The notes under the pieces were generated by a model, which saw only the letters and a program-made list of their open reading frames with translations, did not search any database and had not been told where the DNA came from. Below are positions 8,893 through 19,129 of a stretch of DNA of 64,000 nucleotides, in pieces. The position numbers and the translations under genes are program-made. How positions within the stretch are numbered: the first letter of the stretch is position 1; every line of letters starts with the position of its first letter. Origin of the DNA: Mixophyes australis (Eukaryota; Chordata; Amphibia; Anura; Limnodynastidae); the NCBI GenBank assembly GCA_036250195.1, contig JAVHZZ010000010.1, positions 83,004,757 to 83,068,756 of the forward strand. The letters run 5' to 3'.

Positions 8893-10512
8893 GCGCTGAC
8901 TATTATTTTCTCGCGCAGCATTAGCTGCTATAATATGCGCGGGTAGCTGTGTGTTCTCTTGCCTATGTGTGTTTCTCCGTGGAGGATACCTATATGATTC
9001 CCCCCTTGATGTTTCTTTCCTTGCTTCTGGACAGAATCTCCTTATGTGTCCCTCTTTCTTACAGTGAAAACATACCATGGCCTTTTTACTTGAGTTGTAT
9101 GCTTGGTATGATTGTGGTTGTGTGTGTATTCCTTCTAAAGCCTGAATACTCACCGTCATCAACCTATCACCTTTCTCTTCTTTTTTTCGAAAGATATTTT
9201 TGTCATGTTCCACAGCAGACTCCCTAAGAGAGTCTACTGTGATACCTCTCCAGTTAGGTAATGAGGTTTGTACCCTTGTTTTTAAATTTTCCCTAAGACC
9301 ATCCATTAACACTCCTACAGCTACTTCCCTGTGATGTGGATCCTCTCTTATGTCAGTTACTCCGGTAAAGTGTGTTATTGATGCTAGCGCCCTAGAAAAA
9401 TAGTCTGCTGCTGTTTCACTATCCTTTTGCTTAATGGTGAAAATCTTACTCCAATTTACTACTACTGGAAAATAGATGGCTAAATGTTTGACAATTTGTT
9501 CTATATTCTTTTGGTTAATCTCATCAGTCAAGGTGTCATCTTCCTTCAACAAACAATCTTCAATGAATTTTTGTATGTTAGTATTGGGAGGAAGACACGC
9601 CCTCAACACTACACGCCAATCCTTATTGGTTGGTTCGTGGGCATTTCCTAAGTCTTTAACAAATTTCTGACACTTAGCCAACTCTTTTCTAGGATCTGGG
9701 AATTCAGTCATAATGGAACGTAATTCTGATCTAGTCCAGGGACAATGCATTGTAACATTTCTTAAAGGAACTACACCATCCTTGTCCGGTTTCCCATTGG
9801 GAACTGATATGGTGCGGACTGGGAACGCACCCTCTGGTACACTGACTTCAGGGGACACTACAGGATTTGCTAGTTCTAGATTTAAAACGCTTTCACTTCT
9901 AGTGATCACGCTACTCTCACCTATCTCAGCCATTTTCTCATACTTGCGCTGAGCCTTTAGTACACTAACAGCATGGGCAATGGCCGAAATCACAGTGGGT
10001 TCATCTTCATTTTCAGATACACTTGGTTGAAACTGGCTTAAAACAGGGTACAACTTAGCAATCTTTCTATTTTCAGTTTTAACAACGGCTGTACTTACCC
10101 CTCCCGCCACATAAGGTGGCGGGGGCGCGCTTGCGCTGAGTTCGCCACGCTTCGCAACGGTTACATCCGCCTTGCGCGCGCTTTTCGTCACGCCTACTTC
10201 CGGTTTGCATTCGCTGCTCTGCCACGTGTTACCTTCCATTTGCCACAATTTTAAACAATCATTATGTCTATTTCTCTTTTTCGTTGACTTAATCAACCAA
10301 ACTTTATCTCTTACGTTATTTAGTACTTCTGAATAAAAACTTCCTATTGTTGGGAAAGGCCTATCACAATCTTTGGTCATCTTGACCCACGTGTCGCAAT
10401 ACGCAGTTGCGTATGCACCATATTTCTTAAACATAAGATACCTAGCTGACCCCAGCGGTCCTTCCTTAAGCAGCACAACATCAACCATCTCTAGCGTTTG
10501 CTTCGCACCCAT
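8890..10512 (-). CDS. gag: Gag polyprotein, intact
   Basis: The product has 540 residues and starts with an ATG at 10512 (MGAKQ). Gly2 is the expected N-myristoylation site for membrane targeting of matrix. A proline-rich late-assembly motif PPPPY sits at 130-134, in a segment of GC- and CpG-rich DNA (plus 10085-10215) corresponding to the p12-like region. The capsid segment includes a major-homology-like region around the QKDSETAADYFSRAL stretch. A single nucleocapsid zinc knuckle of CX2CX4HX4C form starts at residue 481 (CFHCKKEGHIRRFC). One knuckle, PPPY and the in-frame TAG after residue 540 all agree with a gamma/epsilon-type Gag. The frame is uninterrupted. Confidence 0.94.
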   Translation of the reverse strand: MGAKQTLEMVDVVLLKEGPLGSARYLMFKKYGAYATAYCDTWVKMTKDCDRPFPTIGSFYSEVLNNVRDKVWLIKSTKKRNRHNDCLKLWQMEGNTWQSSECKPEVGVTKSARKADVTVAKRGELSASAPPPPYVAGGVSTAVVKTENRKIAKLYPVLSQFQPSVSENEDEPTVISAIAHAVSVLKAQRKYEKMAEIGESSVITRSESVLNLELANPVVSPEVSVPEGAFPVRTISVPNGKPDKDGVVPLRNVTMHCPWTRSELRSIMTEFPDPRKELAKCQKFVKDLGNAHEPTNKDWRVVLRACLPPNTNIQKFIEDCLLKEDDTLTDEINQKNIEQIVKHLAIYFPVVVNWSKIFTIKQKDSETAADYFSRALASITHFTGVTDIREDPHHREVAVGVLMDGLRENLKTRVQTSLPNWRGITVDSLRESAVEHDKNIFRKKEEKGDRLMTVSIQALEGIHTQPQSYQAYNSSKKAMVCFHCKKEGHIRRFCPEARKETSRGESYRYPPRRNTHRQENTQLPAHIIAANAARENNSQR

Positions 10513-11484
10513 TGTGAAAGCAACCTATTTCTCAACGCTACGCAAAAAGACTTTTTACCTGTTCTCCTTTCAAACAGAACTTACTAGAGATTTTTTTTAT
10601 CCGTGGACGGTTTCACAGGCTACGCCCACGCACCTCCTAACCCAGAAATATCACTATGGACAACAGAAATATCAGCTCCTCGATATCCTGGCTCTCCACA
10701 AAATTCTGTTGAGTATTACTGAACTGGTAGTACCGGGGTTTTATACCCGTTTGTACCAGCGTAATTCCTCTCAGCCGTTCAACCCAAGTCACAAGCACGG
10801 TTGTACAACCATGCGGTCCGATCGCACCGCTTAGCAATACTAACTATTACTAAACTTTGCGATTACTCTTGGGGAGAAAGTTTCCAAAAGCTTTTTAACT
10901 GTTCTCTTTTCAAACAGGGCTTTTGCTGCCAGTATACCTGCCTTGTATACTACCTCGGTTGCAAGCCCGCCTCGTCAAGCGGCAACCGATATCCCTGTCT
11001 TTTTGACAGTAAATCAACTTTCACTTCAAAATCATACAATCACAAAACACATACACCTTAGTTTTCTGCGCAGAAAATCAACAATATTCCCAACAATAGT
11101 GATAGTGTTTCAGAGACTTTCACAAGTGATTTATACTATGCATGTATAACTATCAAATTGATTGTTTAACCACGTGGCAAGTTTACCGGAAGTTCGCGTA
11201 CGCACAGCAGGAAGTACACATACGCTAAACAATGCAATACAGTTAAAACGCACAATGACAGAAAAAAGAAACAGTTTTCTCTTTTGTCCCTAGGTTCTAG
11301 TTAGCGTGCCCTAGATAATGCAAAACGGACATTCGGTTTCGCAACACAGAGTAAAATTCAGGTTTTGAACACCATGCGTTCTTACCCGTTTATGACGCGT
11401 CTCCACCCTTTGTTGAGGAACCGAAATCCGTTGGTCTTGCGTATCATCGGCAACGAAACCTCCAAAGCTCACGAGCCCCCAAAT
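10513..11484 (-). other. Proviral 5' leader (PBS, splice donor, presumed packaging region)
   Basis: The leader has 972 nt between the 5' LTR and the gag ATG, long for a retrovirus but within the gamma/epsilon range. A strong donor, ACGG|GTAAGA, lies at plus 11386|11385 and is the best candidate for the env subgenomic splice. A second weaker donor-like AACAG|GTAAAA falls in a duplicated 32-nt motif (10551-10582 and 10891-10922, 28/32 identical) that can form a CTGTT...AACAG stem. Such hairpins are typical of encapsidation signals, but that role here is inference. No upstream glyco-gag frame could be supported. Confidence 0.7.
11464..11481 (-). other. Primer binding site, tRNA-Pro-like (partial match)
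   Basis: Three bases after the 5' LTR, the minus strand reads TGGGGGCTCGT and then GAGCTTT. The first 11 bases are complementary to the 3' end of vertebrate tRNA-Pro (ACGAGCCCCCA), as in murine leukaemia virus. The remaining seven do not continue the match. Either a shorter primer duplex suffices or an unusual tRNA is used. Confidence 0.7.
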
Positions 11485-12323
11485 TGTTATGTGCGTATTG
11501 TCGCTAACCAATAACGATTGTCGAACCTCGATTTGTGTTTCCAACGCACAAAGATTTATTCGCAATAAGTGGAAAAAATATGCTCAAGCGAAGTAATAGT
11601 AAATACAGCCGTTACTTATCGCAGGCGCTCTGGATCCAGTGCAGTCATTCAATCCTGAAGTCTGGGGACAAGATGTCTGCACTCTGGATCACAAGCTGCT
11701 GCTTATATACACAATCAAATACAGTAATACAATGAAGATGGTATGGCTTGCATCTATTGGTCCGGGTCTCAGGAATGTCCAAGGGGTCGTCAATCATTGG
11801 CTGGTTCATCCTAAGGAATCCAAAGGAGGGGGTCATCTCTGCAGGGGGTATGCTCTGCTCTTCCCGCCAGAATTCCTTAGTCTTAAGTAGTTCATAATTC
11901 CCTATCATTCATAACTTGCGTATGCACTCTGCGATTCCCTCGCAGAGTGCACCAAACAGTAGGATATGCAATAAGGTTCATTATGATACCACTCATGATG
12001 TTATTCCTTTAACCCGTTCTGTGTATTTCACTAATATGCATGTAACTCTGATATAACATATAAATACTACTATATTTCGACATAACTGACTATGTGTTGC
12101 AACTACCAATAATGTGTACTATTTTATAAGTATGCGTGTTTGTGCGAATGTATGGTAAAAGACCAATTACTGTTGCTGCCACGTGTAGTGGATGCGTACG
12201 CCCTTTCACGCCGTAGCGTGCCCTTGTACGTCGATGCGTACCGTACGCATCTTTTCAGACAAAGACAACCAAGTTTGCTAGACTTTAATTGATATGACTT
12301 TATCCAATTTGCTGACTTCGACA
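11485..12323 (-). repeat. 5' LTR of the provirus
   Basis: This copy drives transcription leftward. The TATA box is at plus 11702-11709, the AATAAA at 11555-11560 and the U3 palindrome at 11923-11951, each exactly 8986 bp from its partner in the 3' LTR. It is identical to the 3' LTR except at four sites, three of them clustered within 13 bp near 11978-11990. U3 contains a CACGTG E-box-like site near 12180 and several CpGs. Confidence 0.93.
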
Positions 12324-12327
12324 GTAC
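12324..12327. repeat. Target-site duplication GTAC, right copy
   Basis: This directly follows the terminal CA of the 5' LTR (plus orientation) and matches 2495-2498. Confidence 0.85.
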
Positions 12328-12961
12328 AATTCATAGCCTTGCAAGTCTCCTGTGTAGTTTCCCATGGGACATGTATGAACCTTCTATGCAGAGGGCTGAT
12401 CCAAACTATTTTCCAGAGAAAACCCTACCTGTAACTCTCCAACTGTTTTGGAATGAACGGTAGGGCAAGCTGGGACTTGTAGTTCCAGACATCTGGCCAG
12501 CCACAGCTTGTGTATGCCGATAAAAGGAAGTAGTTGCTTCTGCTCTTGTCGATAGATACATAGTTTTTTGTCTGTATCACACAAAACCTCCCCAAGTTAC
12601 ACTAAACTCTGGGTTTAATTCCCATGGTCATGGTATCTGCTATTCTTTGTTCGTCAGTCAGCCACGTCTCCCTCTAGCTTCCGACAACTCTGAGCCGAAC
12701 GCCAACTAGGTGAAAGGAGAAAGGATCTGAAGTCAGGAGCCGTCCTGCATATTAACATATCTGTAGGTGTACTTTGGATTGAGGAGCCTGCACACAGTGG
12801 TACAATAATGCAATACAGGTCTAAGCAGCTAAATCTACTTTATCATATTTAAAACTCAGCCTATTGTTTTAGATTTGATTAAGCATACTACAGCTATGGA
12901 CAAAAGACTGCATATGAAACAGACAGCAAAGCTTAAAGTTATATGTGCAAATACTTTTATC
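12328..12961. other. Gene-free stretch right of the provirus
   Basis: No gene is seen. A short CTGGGACTTGTAGTTCC segment (about 12470-12486) resembles half of the ZNF143-like motif carried by the hAT MITEs at 42228 and 46528, so an old fragment of that family is likely. The rest shows no recognisable structure. Confidence 0.35.
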
Positions 12962-13253
12962 CATACTTTTGAAAGTTGGCTTCCGGGAGCCTGTCGGGGG
13001 AGGTGGGCGTGATGGGGGGGCAGGCTCCAAAATTCACATCATTTTGGACCCACCCCGTGACGTAATGACGCAAACGCATAATTTTACAGCGGGGGGGGGG
13101 GGGCAAACGCTGCGATTCCCAGTGAATCCCGCATCTGCCCACTTCCTAGTGAAGTGGGCAGATGCGGGAGATTGCCACACTCTCCCGGGAGTCCGGGAGA
13201 CTCTCACGAAATGCGGGAGTCTCCTGGACATTCCGGGAGAGTTGGCAAGTATG
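12962..13253. mobile_element. MITE, family D
   Basis: The left end reads CATACTTTTGAAAGTTGG (degenerate) and the right end GAGAGTTGGCAAGTATG. The interior includes a G11-type homopolymer (about 13090-13103) and a short inverted pair CCGCATCTGCCCACTTC / GAAGTGGGCAGATGCGG around 13141. Same family as 141-427. Confidence 0.6.
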
Positions 13254-13799
13254 CTTTTATCATCATCGCTAATATATGTCTAGACTAGTGTTGGGCAAAA
13301 GACACCCCTAGGGCTGCATATCGTCTTCTGAGCCTTTACTTGTGGCCCCTGGCTCCTTCCTGATATATTGTCAGATTTGGTTATTATGGCCTGACACTTG
13401 TTTAAAATGCCTGCCAATATTTTATTACAGATAGGTGTCATTTTCTTTGATTAAATGTATTATTTTAATTTATTAGTGAGATTAACGGTAATGTGTGGCC
13501 CTTTTGAAGGTTAGAGGGCCGCCAAAGTGTATCAGGTTGTCCATCACTATTCTTTATGAACGTATTATATAGTGCAATAAAATGTGCACTTACAGAAATA
13601 AGTACATGCATAAAATTATACAATGTAAACTCATAAATAAGAGTGCACAGGGAGGGTATACTTATGTATTGGTGCTGTGTGTGGAACAGTTGACCTGAGG
13701 AGTGACACGTAGTGTACATTAAGCCACATGTGTTGCTGTAGAAGAATCATAGGCTCCCATGAATCCTGCTGTGTGAATGCAGCGTGATACACAAATACT

Positions 13800-14090
13800 A
13801 TCAGGCCCGGCGCTCCCATTAGGCAAGGTTAGGCACTTGCCTAGGGCGCCGGGCTCTGGAGGGCGCCACAGAATGGTAAATGACTTTAAAACTGTGCCGC
13901 GACCGCTGACCATACCCGTCACAGCCGCCGCACAGCATTCAGATGCACGGGGAGGGGGGAAGAGGCTATTGCTCACCACCGCCGCCTCTCTGCTCCGTCT
14001 CCTCCCCTCCACTTACTAGTGTCAGTGAGTGGAGGGGAGGAGACGGAGCAGAGAGGCGGTGGTGGTGAGACAAGGTAAGGAAAGACGGTA
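13800..14090. repeat. Interspersed repeat containing a 45-nt-arm hairpin
   Basis: The left part (GGCCCGGCGCTCCCATTAGG... CCTAGGGCGCCGGG) belongs to a dispersed GC-rich repeat. A relative, with CCCAGGGCGC motifs, is at 51170-51325. Its right part is a near-perfect inverted repeat: arms 13972-14016 and 14025-14069 match at 43 of 45 positions around an 8-nt loop (14017-14024). No coding potential is seen; the structure is consistent with a foldback element. Confidence 0.65.
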
Positions 14091-14198
14091 TAAGCAGAGA
14101 TAAGTAAATCTCATTGTATTTGTTTGGTTCGGGGGACTGAAATTATTTGGAACTTTATACAGAGAGATCAAAAATTTTACATACTGACAGCACTTCTT

Positions 14199-14305
14199 GG
14201 GGTAAATTTATTAAACCGCTGGTTTGAAAAAGTGGAGGTGTTGCCTATAGCAACCAATCAGATTCTAGCTGTCACTTTGTAGAATGCACTAAATAAATAA
14301 TAACT
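14199..14305. mobile_element. Foldback MITE, family A (half copy)
   Basis: Family A consensus runs from a GGGTAAATTTATTAAAC-type end through GTTGCCTATAGCAACC and AATCAGATTCTAGCT into its own inverted complement, forming a hairpin of about 170 bp. Only the left half survives here. It is cut off by the family B element starting at 14306. Other copies: 23247-23429, 24637-24722, 28390-28531, 29549-29723, 30190-30353, 31706-31852, 40595-40767, 52686-52830. Confidence 0.7.
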
Positions 14306-14610
14306 ATGGGCCTGATTCATTAAGGATCATAACTTGAGAAACTTCTTATTTCAGTCTCCTGGACAAAACCATGTTACCACGCAAGGGGTACAAATCGACT
14401 TTTTTTTTGCATGCAAGGAAAATACTGGTTGTGTTTTCATGTAGCACACAAATACTTTATGGCTTTATTTTTATACTGCAATTAAAGTTAATCTATGACA
14501 TGCTGTATCCCAACTATAAATCTGTCCCTACATTTTAAATTTTCCTCTCCTTCTAATGCAACATGGTTTTGCCCAGGTGCAAAGTTACTCCTTTTCTTTG
14601 CTTTGCTCCT
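14306..14610. mobile_element. MITE, family B (GGGCCTGATTCATTAAGG ends)
   Basis: It begins GGGCCTGATTCATTAAGG, continues with CAAAACCATGTTACC, and its right side has the complementary CAACATGGTTTTGCC. The extreme right terminus is degraded where Tc1-like sequence begins (about 14605). A full copy with both ends is at 33054-33383 and a partial one at 19130-19376. Confidence 0.65.
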
Positions 14611-15712
14611 AACTCAATAACAGGCCCTTTTTGTGCAAACTGCTCCAGGTCTCCCAGATTTGAAGGGTGCCTTCGGTACCACAGGTGTCCTATGGGGTTT
14701 ATATCTGGACTCATTGTTGGCCACTTTAGAGCAGTCCAACATCTTGTCTTCAACCATTCCTGGGTGCTTTTCGAAGTGTATTTGGGTCATTGTCCTGCTG
14801 GAAGACCCATAACCTTCGAAAGAGGCCCAGCTTTCTGACACTGGGTTAAGCATTGTGCTCCAAAACAGGCCGGTAATCTCCAGATTTCATGATGCCATGT
14901 ACACCTTCATGGCATCCAGTTTAGATGCAGCAAACCAACCCCAAAATATCACTGAACCTCCTCCGTGTTTCACTGTAGACAAGGGTTCTTTATTGGAAAT
15001 CTTAATTTTCTTTCTGTATACATAGGGATGATGAGCTTCACCAAAAAGCTCTAATTTGGTCTCATCTGTCTACTGGGAACACTCCCAGAAGAAATTTGGC
15101 TTGTTCAGGTGTGTTCTGGCAAACGCCACTTGGGTTGAACGAGTTGGACCTTGTGTCTGAAGGTCAGCAGTCGATCGCTCCACCATTCGAAGAATCCTAC
15201 GCTGCAATCTTCCATTAAGCTTTCTCTTCCCAGGGCGATGGGCTGTAGTGCCATGCGCCTTAAACTTCCTGATAACATTACGTGCGATGGAAACTGGAAC
15301 ATCAAGGTCCCTGGAGATTGATTTGCAGCCTTGAACTTGTCCATTCTTGGATAAAATTGTTTGTCTGACCTCAGACAGTTCTCTCCATGGTCATTGCAGT
15401 ACATACAGTGACACAAAACAGGAGGATGAGTCGTTCTCTCTATTAGAGCTTGTTTTAATGACTGATTCCTATATTGCAGGCACCTGCTACTCACCACAGG
15501 TGAGTTCAAATCCAAATTGAAGGAGAATCACCTGCTTGAAATCTAATTATTTCCAACTACTTCTAAAATATGCCACTGATTTTATCAGGTCCATTTAAGG
15601 AACCAAAGAAATACATATGTGGATACCAAAATATTTTTTTAATATCAACAATTTTCTGGAAGAAATGATGCCTTATTAGAAAAAACTCAAGGGTGCCAAT
15701 ATTACTGGCCAT
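14611..15712 (-). pseudogene. Tc1/mariner-like transposon remnant, dead transposase
   Basis: The minus strand encodes fragments of a Tc1-type DDE transposase in shifting frames. A QQDNDPNTLRK motif (second catalytic Asp region) lies near 14790, a WPTMSPDINPIGHLW motif (third catalytic region, expected SPDLNPIE) near 14700, and helix-turn-helix-like N-terminal sequence around 15180-15350. In-frame stops and a frameshift separate the two catalytic motifs, so it cannot be active. The right end (GGGTGCCAATATTACTGGCC, about 15692-15712) looks like a Tc1 terminal repeat. The left end is lost at the junction with the family B MITE. Confidence 0.75.
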
Positions 15713-16921
15713 AACAGTAGCAACAAATAACTGTCTTCTGTAGTTCTGTAGACAGGAGAGGTGTATATAACATTATATTCACTTATATCTCAAACTATTC
15801 CCCACTAAACTCTATATTGTGTACAGTGTAAATTACACATGTAATTCACTAGTTATACATTTTTTTATTCCCATTATACAATATATGTATATTTAATGGT
15901 GTTCTTCAGATTCATTACATTCTACAAACTCATTTCATGCTAATAACTGTGAAAGTCATGTTTGCCCTTGTGCTAATGATTTATTAGTACGTGTCTCCTG
16001 TGTGCCATGTGTGTAGAGAGTGACACCTGTGTGCGCTAAGCCAGCTGCTCGCTTGTGTTCTTGTTGCTTAGCATGTTCTTTGGTTGTTCTGTAAACGCTG
16101 ACTTTGGAGACTGTGATGACATAGTTTCCTGGTCTATCTTGGCACGCAGATAGCGTATGGAAGTTACACACGATACTGCCGTGGCAGAGCTTGGAGCACT
16201 ACAATGCCCATCATGTCATGTTTACTGTAATTGATTATAATATATTTAACCAATGAGACTATTCACCAGCCTCCAAGGTTTAAAGTGCTTCTTAAATACT
16301 CACCTGTTCATCCATGCCTGCCATGCAGCTAACTCCTTGTTTGTTGGTCCATACTGCCTCTGCCCACATTCTCACTACATGTCACCCCTCCCAACTAGGT
16401 TGGGAACTGTGCTTGCCTCTTGCATGTTCTGTACCAGGCTTTCTGTTTGTTATATACATTTCCTATTTCACCTTATGTACTATGCATAATTTTTTGCTAT
16501 TATCGCATTTATGCTTCTTCAATTTTCTGTCTTTTGCTTGCTACGCTGTGCTCTATTTCCCCATTGTACGACTCTGCAGAATTTTACTGTGCCATTTAAA
16601 TTAATAATATTAATACATGATTTAGCATTTAAAATAATTATTTTAAATAAATATTACCTTATGGTTCTGGAGAATAGATATAAAGTAAGAGTTATATCAA
16701 TGTATCCCATCCATTTATCCTTCTTACATAACTATCCCTCTTTATTTCATAATACCAATAAAAACTTATTGCAATAATGCAAAAAAAAGACAAGAGAGTA
16801 ATAATTACATTCCAAGTGACAGATATTTAAAACCTGGTAGTGGCGCTTGCAATCAGGGACAGTTGGCAACTATGTGATGGTTGCTTATTAACCTTGCTGA
16901 AAGGTGCATATTGGCACTAAA
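15713..16921. other. Gene-free AT-rich stretch
   Basis: No exon, RNA gene or element boundary could be supported. About 16370-16620 is pyrimidine-rich and resembles the 3' tail region of the L2-like LINEs (ACTAGGTTGGGAACTGTGC and TGTACCAGG motifs), but the match is too weak to delimit. Confidence 0.3.
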
Positions 16922-17198
16922 ACATACTTACCAACTCTCCCGGAAAGTCTGGGAGACTCCTGAAATTCCGGTCAGTTTCCCGGATTCCTGGGCGAGCTGG
17001 CATTTCTCCCGCATCTCAAAATGCACTTACTACAATTATGCGATTCACCCGGAATTGCGTCATTTTGGCCCTGTCCCCCGCAAAAAATCTGCATTTTACT
17101 CGAGGGGGTGGGGACAAAATGAAGCAATTTTAGGTGCCCTGCCCCCTTCCGCCCTGACCCTCTCCCGGACGTAGCCTACTGGAAGTAGGCAAGTATGC
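16922..17198. mobile_element. MITE, family D
   Basis: The left end reads CATACTTACCAACTCTCCC and the right end GAAGTAGGCAAGTATG, with CCCGG-rich subterminal repeats. Same family as 141-427. Confidence 0.6.
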
Positions 17199-17569
17199 AC
17201 TAAAACCATAACAACCAATCATGAACAAGTTTCTATTTGTCTATAGCAAGTTAGACATTGAAAGATAAAGTCCTATTGGTTGCATGATATGACATGATAT
17301 GTTTTGTTAACATGGATCTGTGGAACTGTCTATTATTTTGCTAGAAACCTATAGTTCATCTATTTTGTTGTAGATACAGCGCTCTTTATCTTATTATGCA
17401 TGCCGTGTAAGTTTAGGTGAAGAATAATTACATAAAGATGTATTATGATCATGTCAAGCAGTGAAGCAATGTTGGGGAGTGTAGTATCTATGTCTGGACC
17501 CCATGTGGCATGCATAGATGTACCTGTACTGCACAAATATGTCATGGAAAGTGTAGCTCCAATGGCAGT

Positions 17570-17745
17570 AGCCAATGGCAAGAATATACGTTTTGTTCTT
17601 GACCATCAGGTCCAGGTGTTGGGCCATTCCCAGGCTCATTCATCAAGATGCTGGGCGATTCCCAAACCCATTCGTGGAGGTCTGGGAATGGTCAAACCCC
17701 TTGATCTGATGGTTAAGAACAAAACGTATATTCTTGCCATTGGCT
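17570..17745. mobile_element. Palindromic MITE (AGCCAATGGCAAGAATATAC ends)
   Basis: The 176-bp foldback element has long inverted arms. The left arm begins AGCCAATGGCAAGAATATAC and continues through GTTTTGTTCTT; the right arm is its complement with few mismatches. A second inverted motif, GGCCATTCCCAGG-like, lies in the centre. The family is unassigned, and no copy was noticed elsewhere in the window. Confidence 0.65.
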
Positions 17746-18690
17746 GTCTGCAGGAATAACGCTGAGAGGTAGCACTTGCTGGTCCAGCATATTACCTGAA
17801 TGTCTGAACTACTGCCACCCACTAGGATCACCCCCTCGTGGACCTTTGTTTTACTTTTTCGCCTACAATACAGTTCTGTTGAGTTTCATTTATAGGGTAT
17901 ACTAGCGTTTTTGGTTGTGTAAGGAGGGAGTCGGTGTATGATCTACAAAACACAGTGTCCTCCACCTAGTAGGACTAGAAAAAGTTATACTTATCTGATC
18001 GTAGCCGTGGAGTGCTATAGGTGGTCTTTACCTTTATTTTATGTTCTTTACCTTTATTTATATATTCTTCAACTTTTTATATGCTTTGTTGGTCCTTTCA
18101 CACAGTACTGGGATCTTTTTCACATCCCACCCCTCATCTATATTCCAGCCATCTAATATATCCTAGCCCTATAATACCTATTCCCATACCCACATGATGT
18201 CACTACCAATTGCCCCCCTTCTCCTTGTACGTCTCTTTATCACAACTGTCCCAGTTCCTCCACACAGCCTTCTCCCACCCAGCTTGCCTTAGTACCCATT
18301 ATAACCCTCAACTCTTTGTTGATTAGCGCACATTAACATGCCACATCTTCAAACCATCCATAGGTTCTGCACTCTCTTCTCACAACATAGGGATATTCTT
18401 CCCATCCTTCACTTCCATTTTTACCTCGCTCATACACTCCTAACGCTTATCCCTTACGCCTATATTCACATCCTCTTTCCAGTCATATCTCCCATCCTAA
18501 TCTGCAACGTACACAAAATATGTTTATCGCATGTCGCACTGCATGAAATCAGGTCCATTTGCAAAAAATAGGCACAAGATGTCACTAATGTAATTTGCGC
18601 TGAGGTCCTGCAGTTATACTCTTTTGTAAATGACCCTTAAACCTTTCACTAGTTGATGCTGACAGATGGAGGATAAATATAGGATAAATA
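17746..18690. other. Gene-free pyrimidine-rich stretch
   Basis: The plus strand from 18,020 to 18,500 is C/T-rich with repeated CCCATCC/CATATT-type words but no reading frame of interest. No recognisable element ends are seen. Confidence 0.3.
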
Positions 18691-18691
18691 T

Positions 18692-18998
18692 TAGTGGTTA
18701 GCACTTCTGCCTCATGAGTTCGATTCCTGACCATGACCATACCTGTGTGGAGTTTGTATGTTCTCCCCTTGTTTGCGTGGGTTTCCTCTGGGTGCTCCGG
18801 TTTCCTCACACACTCCAAAAACATACTAGTAGGTTAATTGACTGCTATTAAATTGACCATTGTGTCTTTCGGTATATGTGTGTCTGTGCGTGTGTGTTAG
18901 ACTGGAAGCTCCAATGGGGCAGGGACTGAAGTGAGTGAGTCCTCTGCACAGCGCTGCGGATTTAATGGCGCTATATAAATGGCTGATGATGATGAGAT
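18692..18998 (+). mobile_element. tRNA-derived SINE, 5'-truncated
   Basis: It contains AGTGGTTAGCACTTCTGCC and a B-box-like GAGTTCGATTCC, then the conserved segment GTGTGGAGTTTGTATGTTCTCCC ... GGTTTCC ... CCAAAAACATACTAGTAGG. It ends in GGCGCTATATAAATGGCTGATGATGATGAG. The TGGCTC of the A box is missing, as is the ACAGCACTGGGG segment present in the other copies. The middle resembles vertebrate V-SINE-type sequences (from memory, unverified). Confidence 0.7.
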
Positions 18999-19129
18999 AT
19001 CAGGGTGAAACAGGTGAATAGCACCTCATTAACTAGAAATTTTGATATAGATAAATATATACTTCTAATATATTGTGTATTTCTTGGAGGGGTCAACGGC
19101 TGCATACGAGACCCTTAAAATCTTGAATG

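Larger units (their letters stand above)
2499..12323 (-). mobile_element. Full-length endogenous retrovirus, class I (gamma/epsilon-like)
   Basis: The 9825-bp provirus reads on the minus strand in the order 5' LTR (11485-12323), PBS, leader, gag, TAG, pol, env, PPT, 3' LTR (2499-3337). The LTRs start TG and end CA, are both 839 bp, and differ at only four positions by eye (2641, 2992, 2995 and 3004 against their partners, each accurate to about a base). The element is flanked by GTAC duplications. All three frames are open over their whole length. Gamma/epsilon affinity rests on four features: the gag-TAG-pol in-frame arrangement, a single CCHC zinc knuckle, a CWVC motif in the surface subunit, and the RT/integrase motifs. 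No accessory genes are evident. The near-identical LTRs imply a recent insertion, possibly still polymorphic in the population (inference). Confidence 0.95.
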
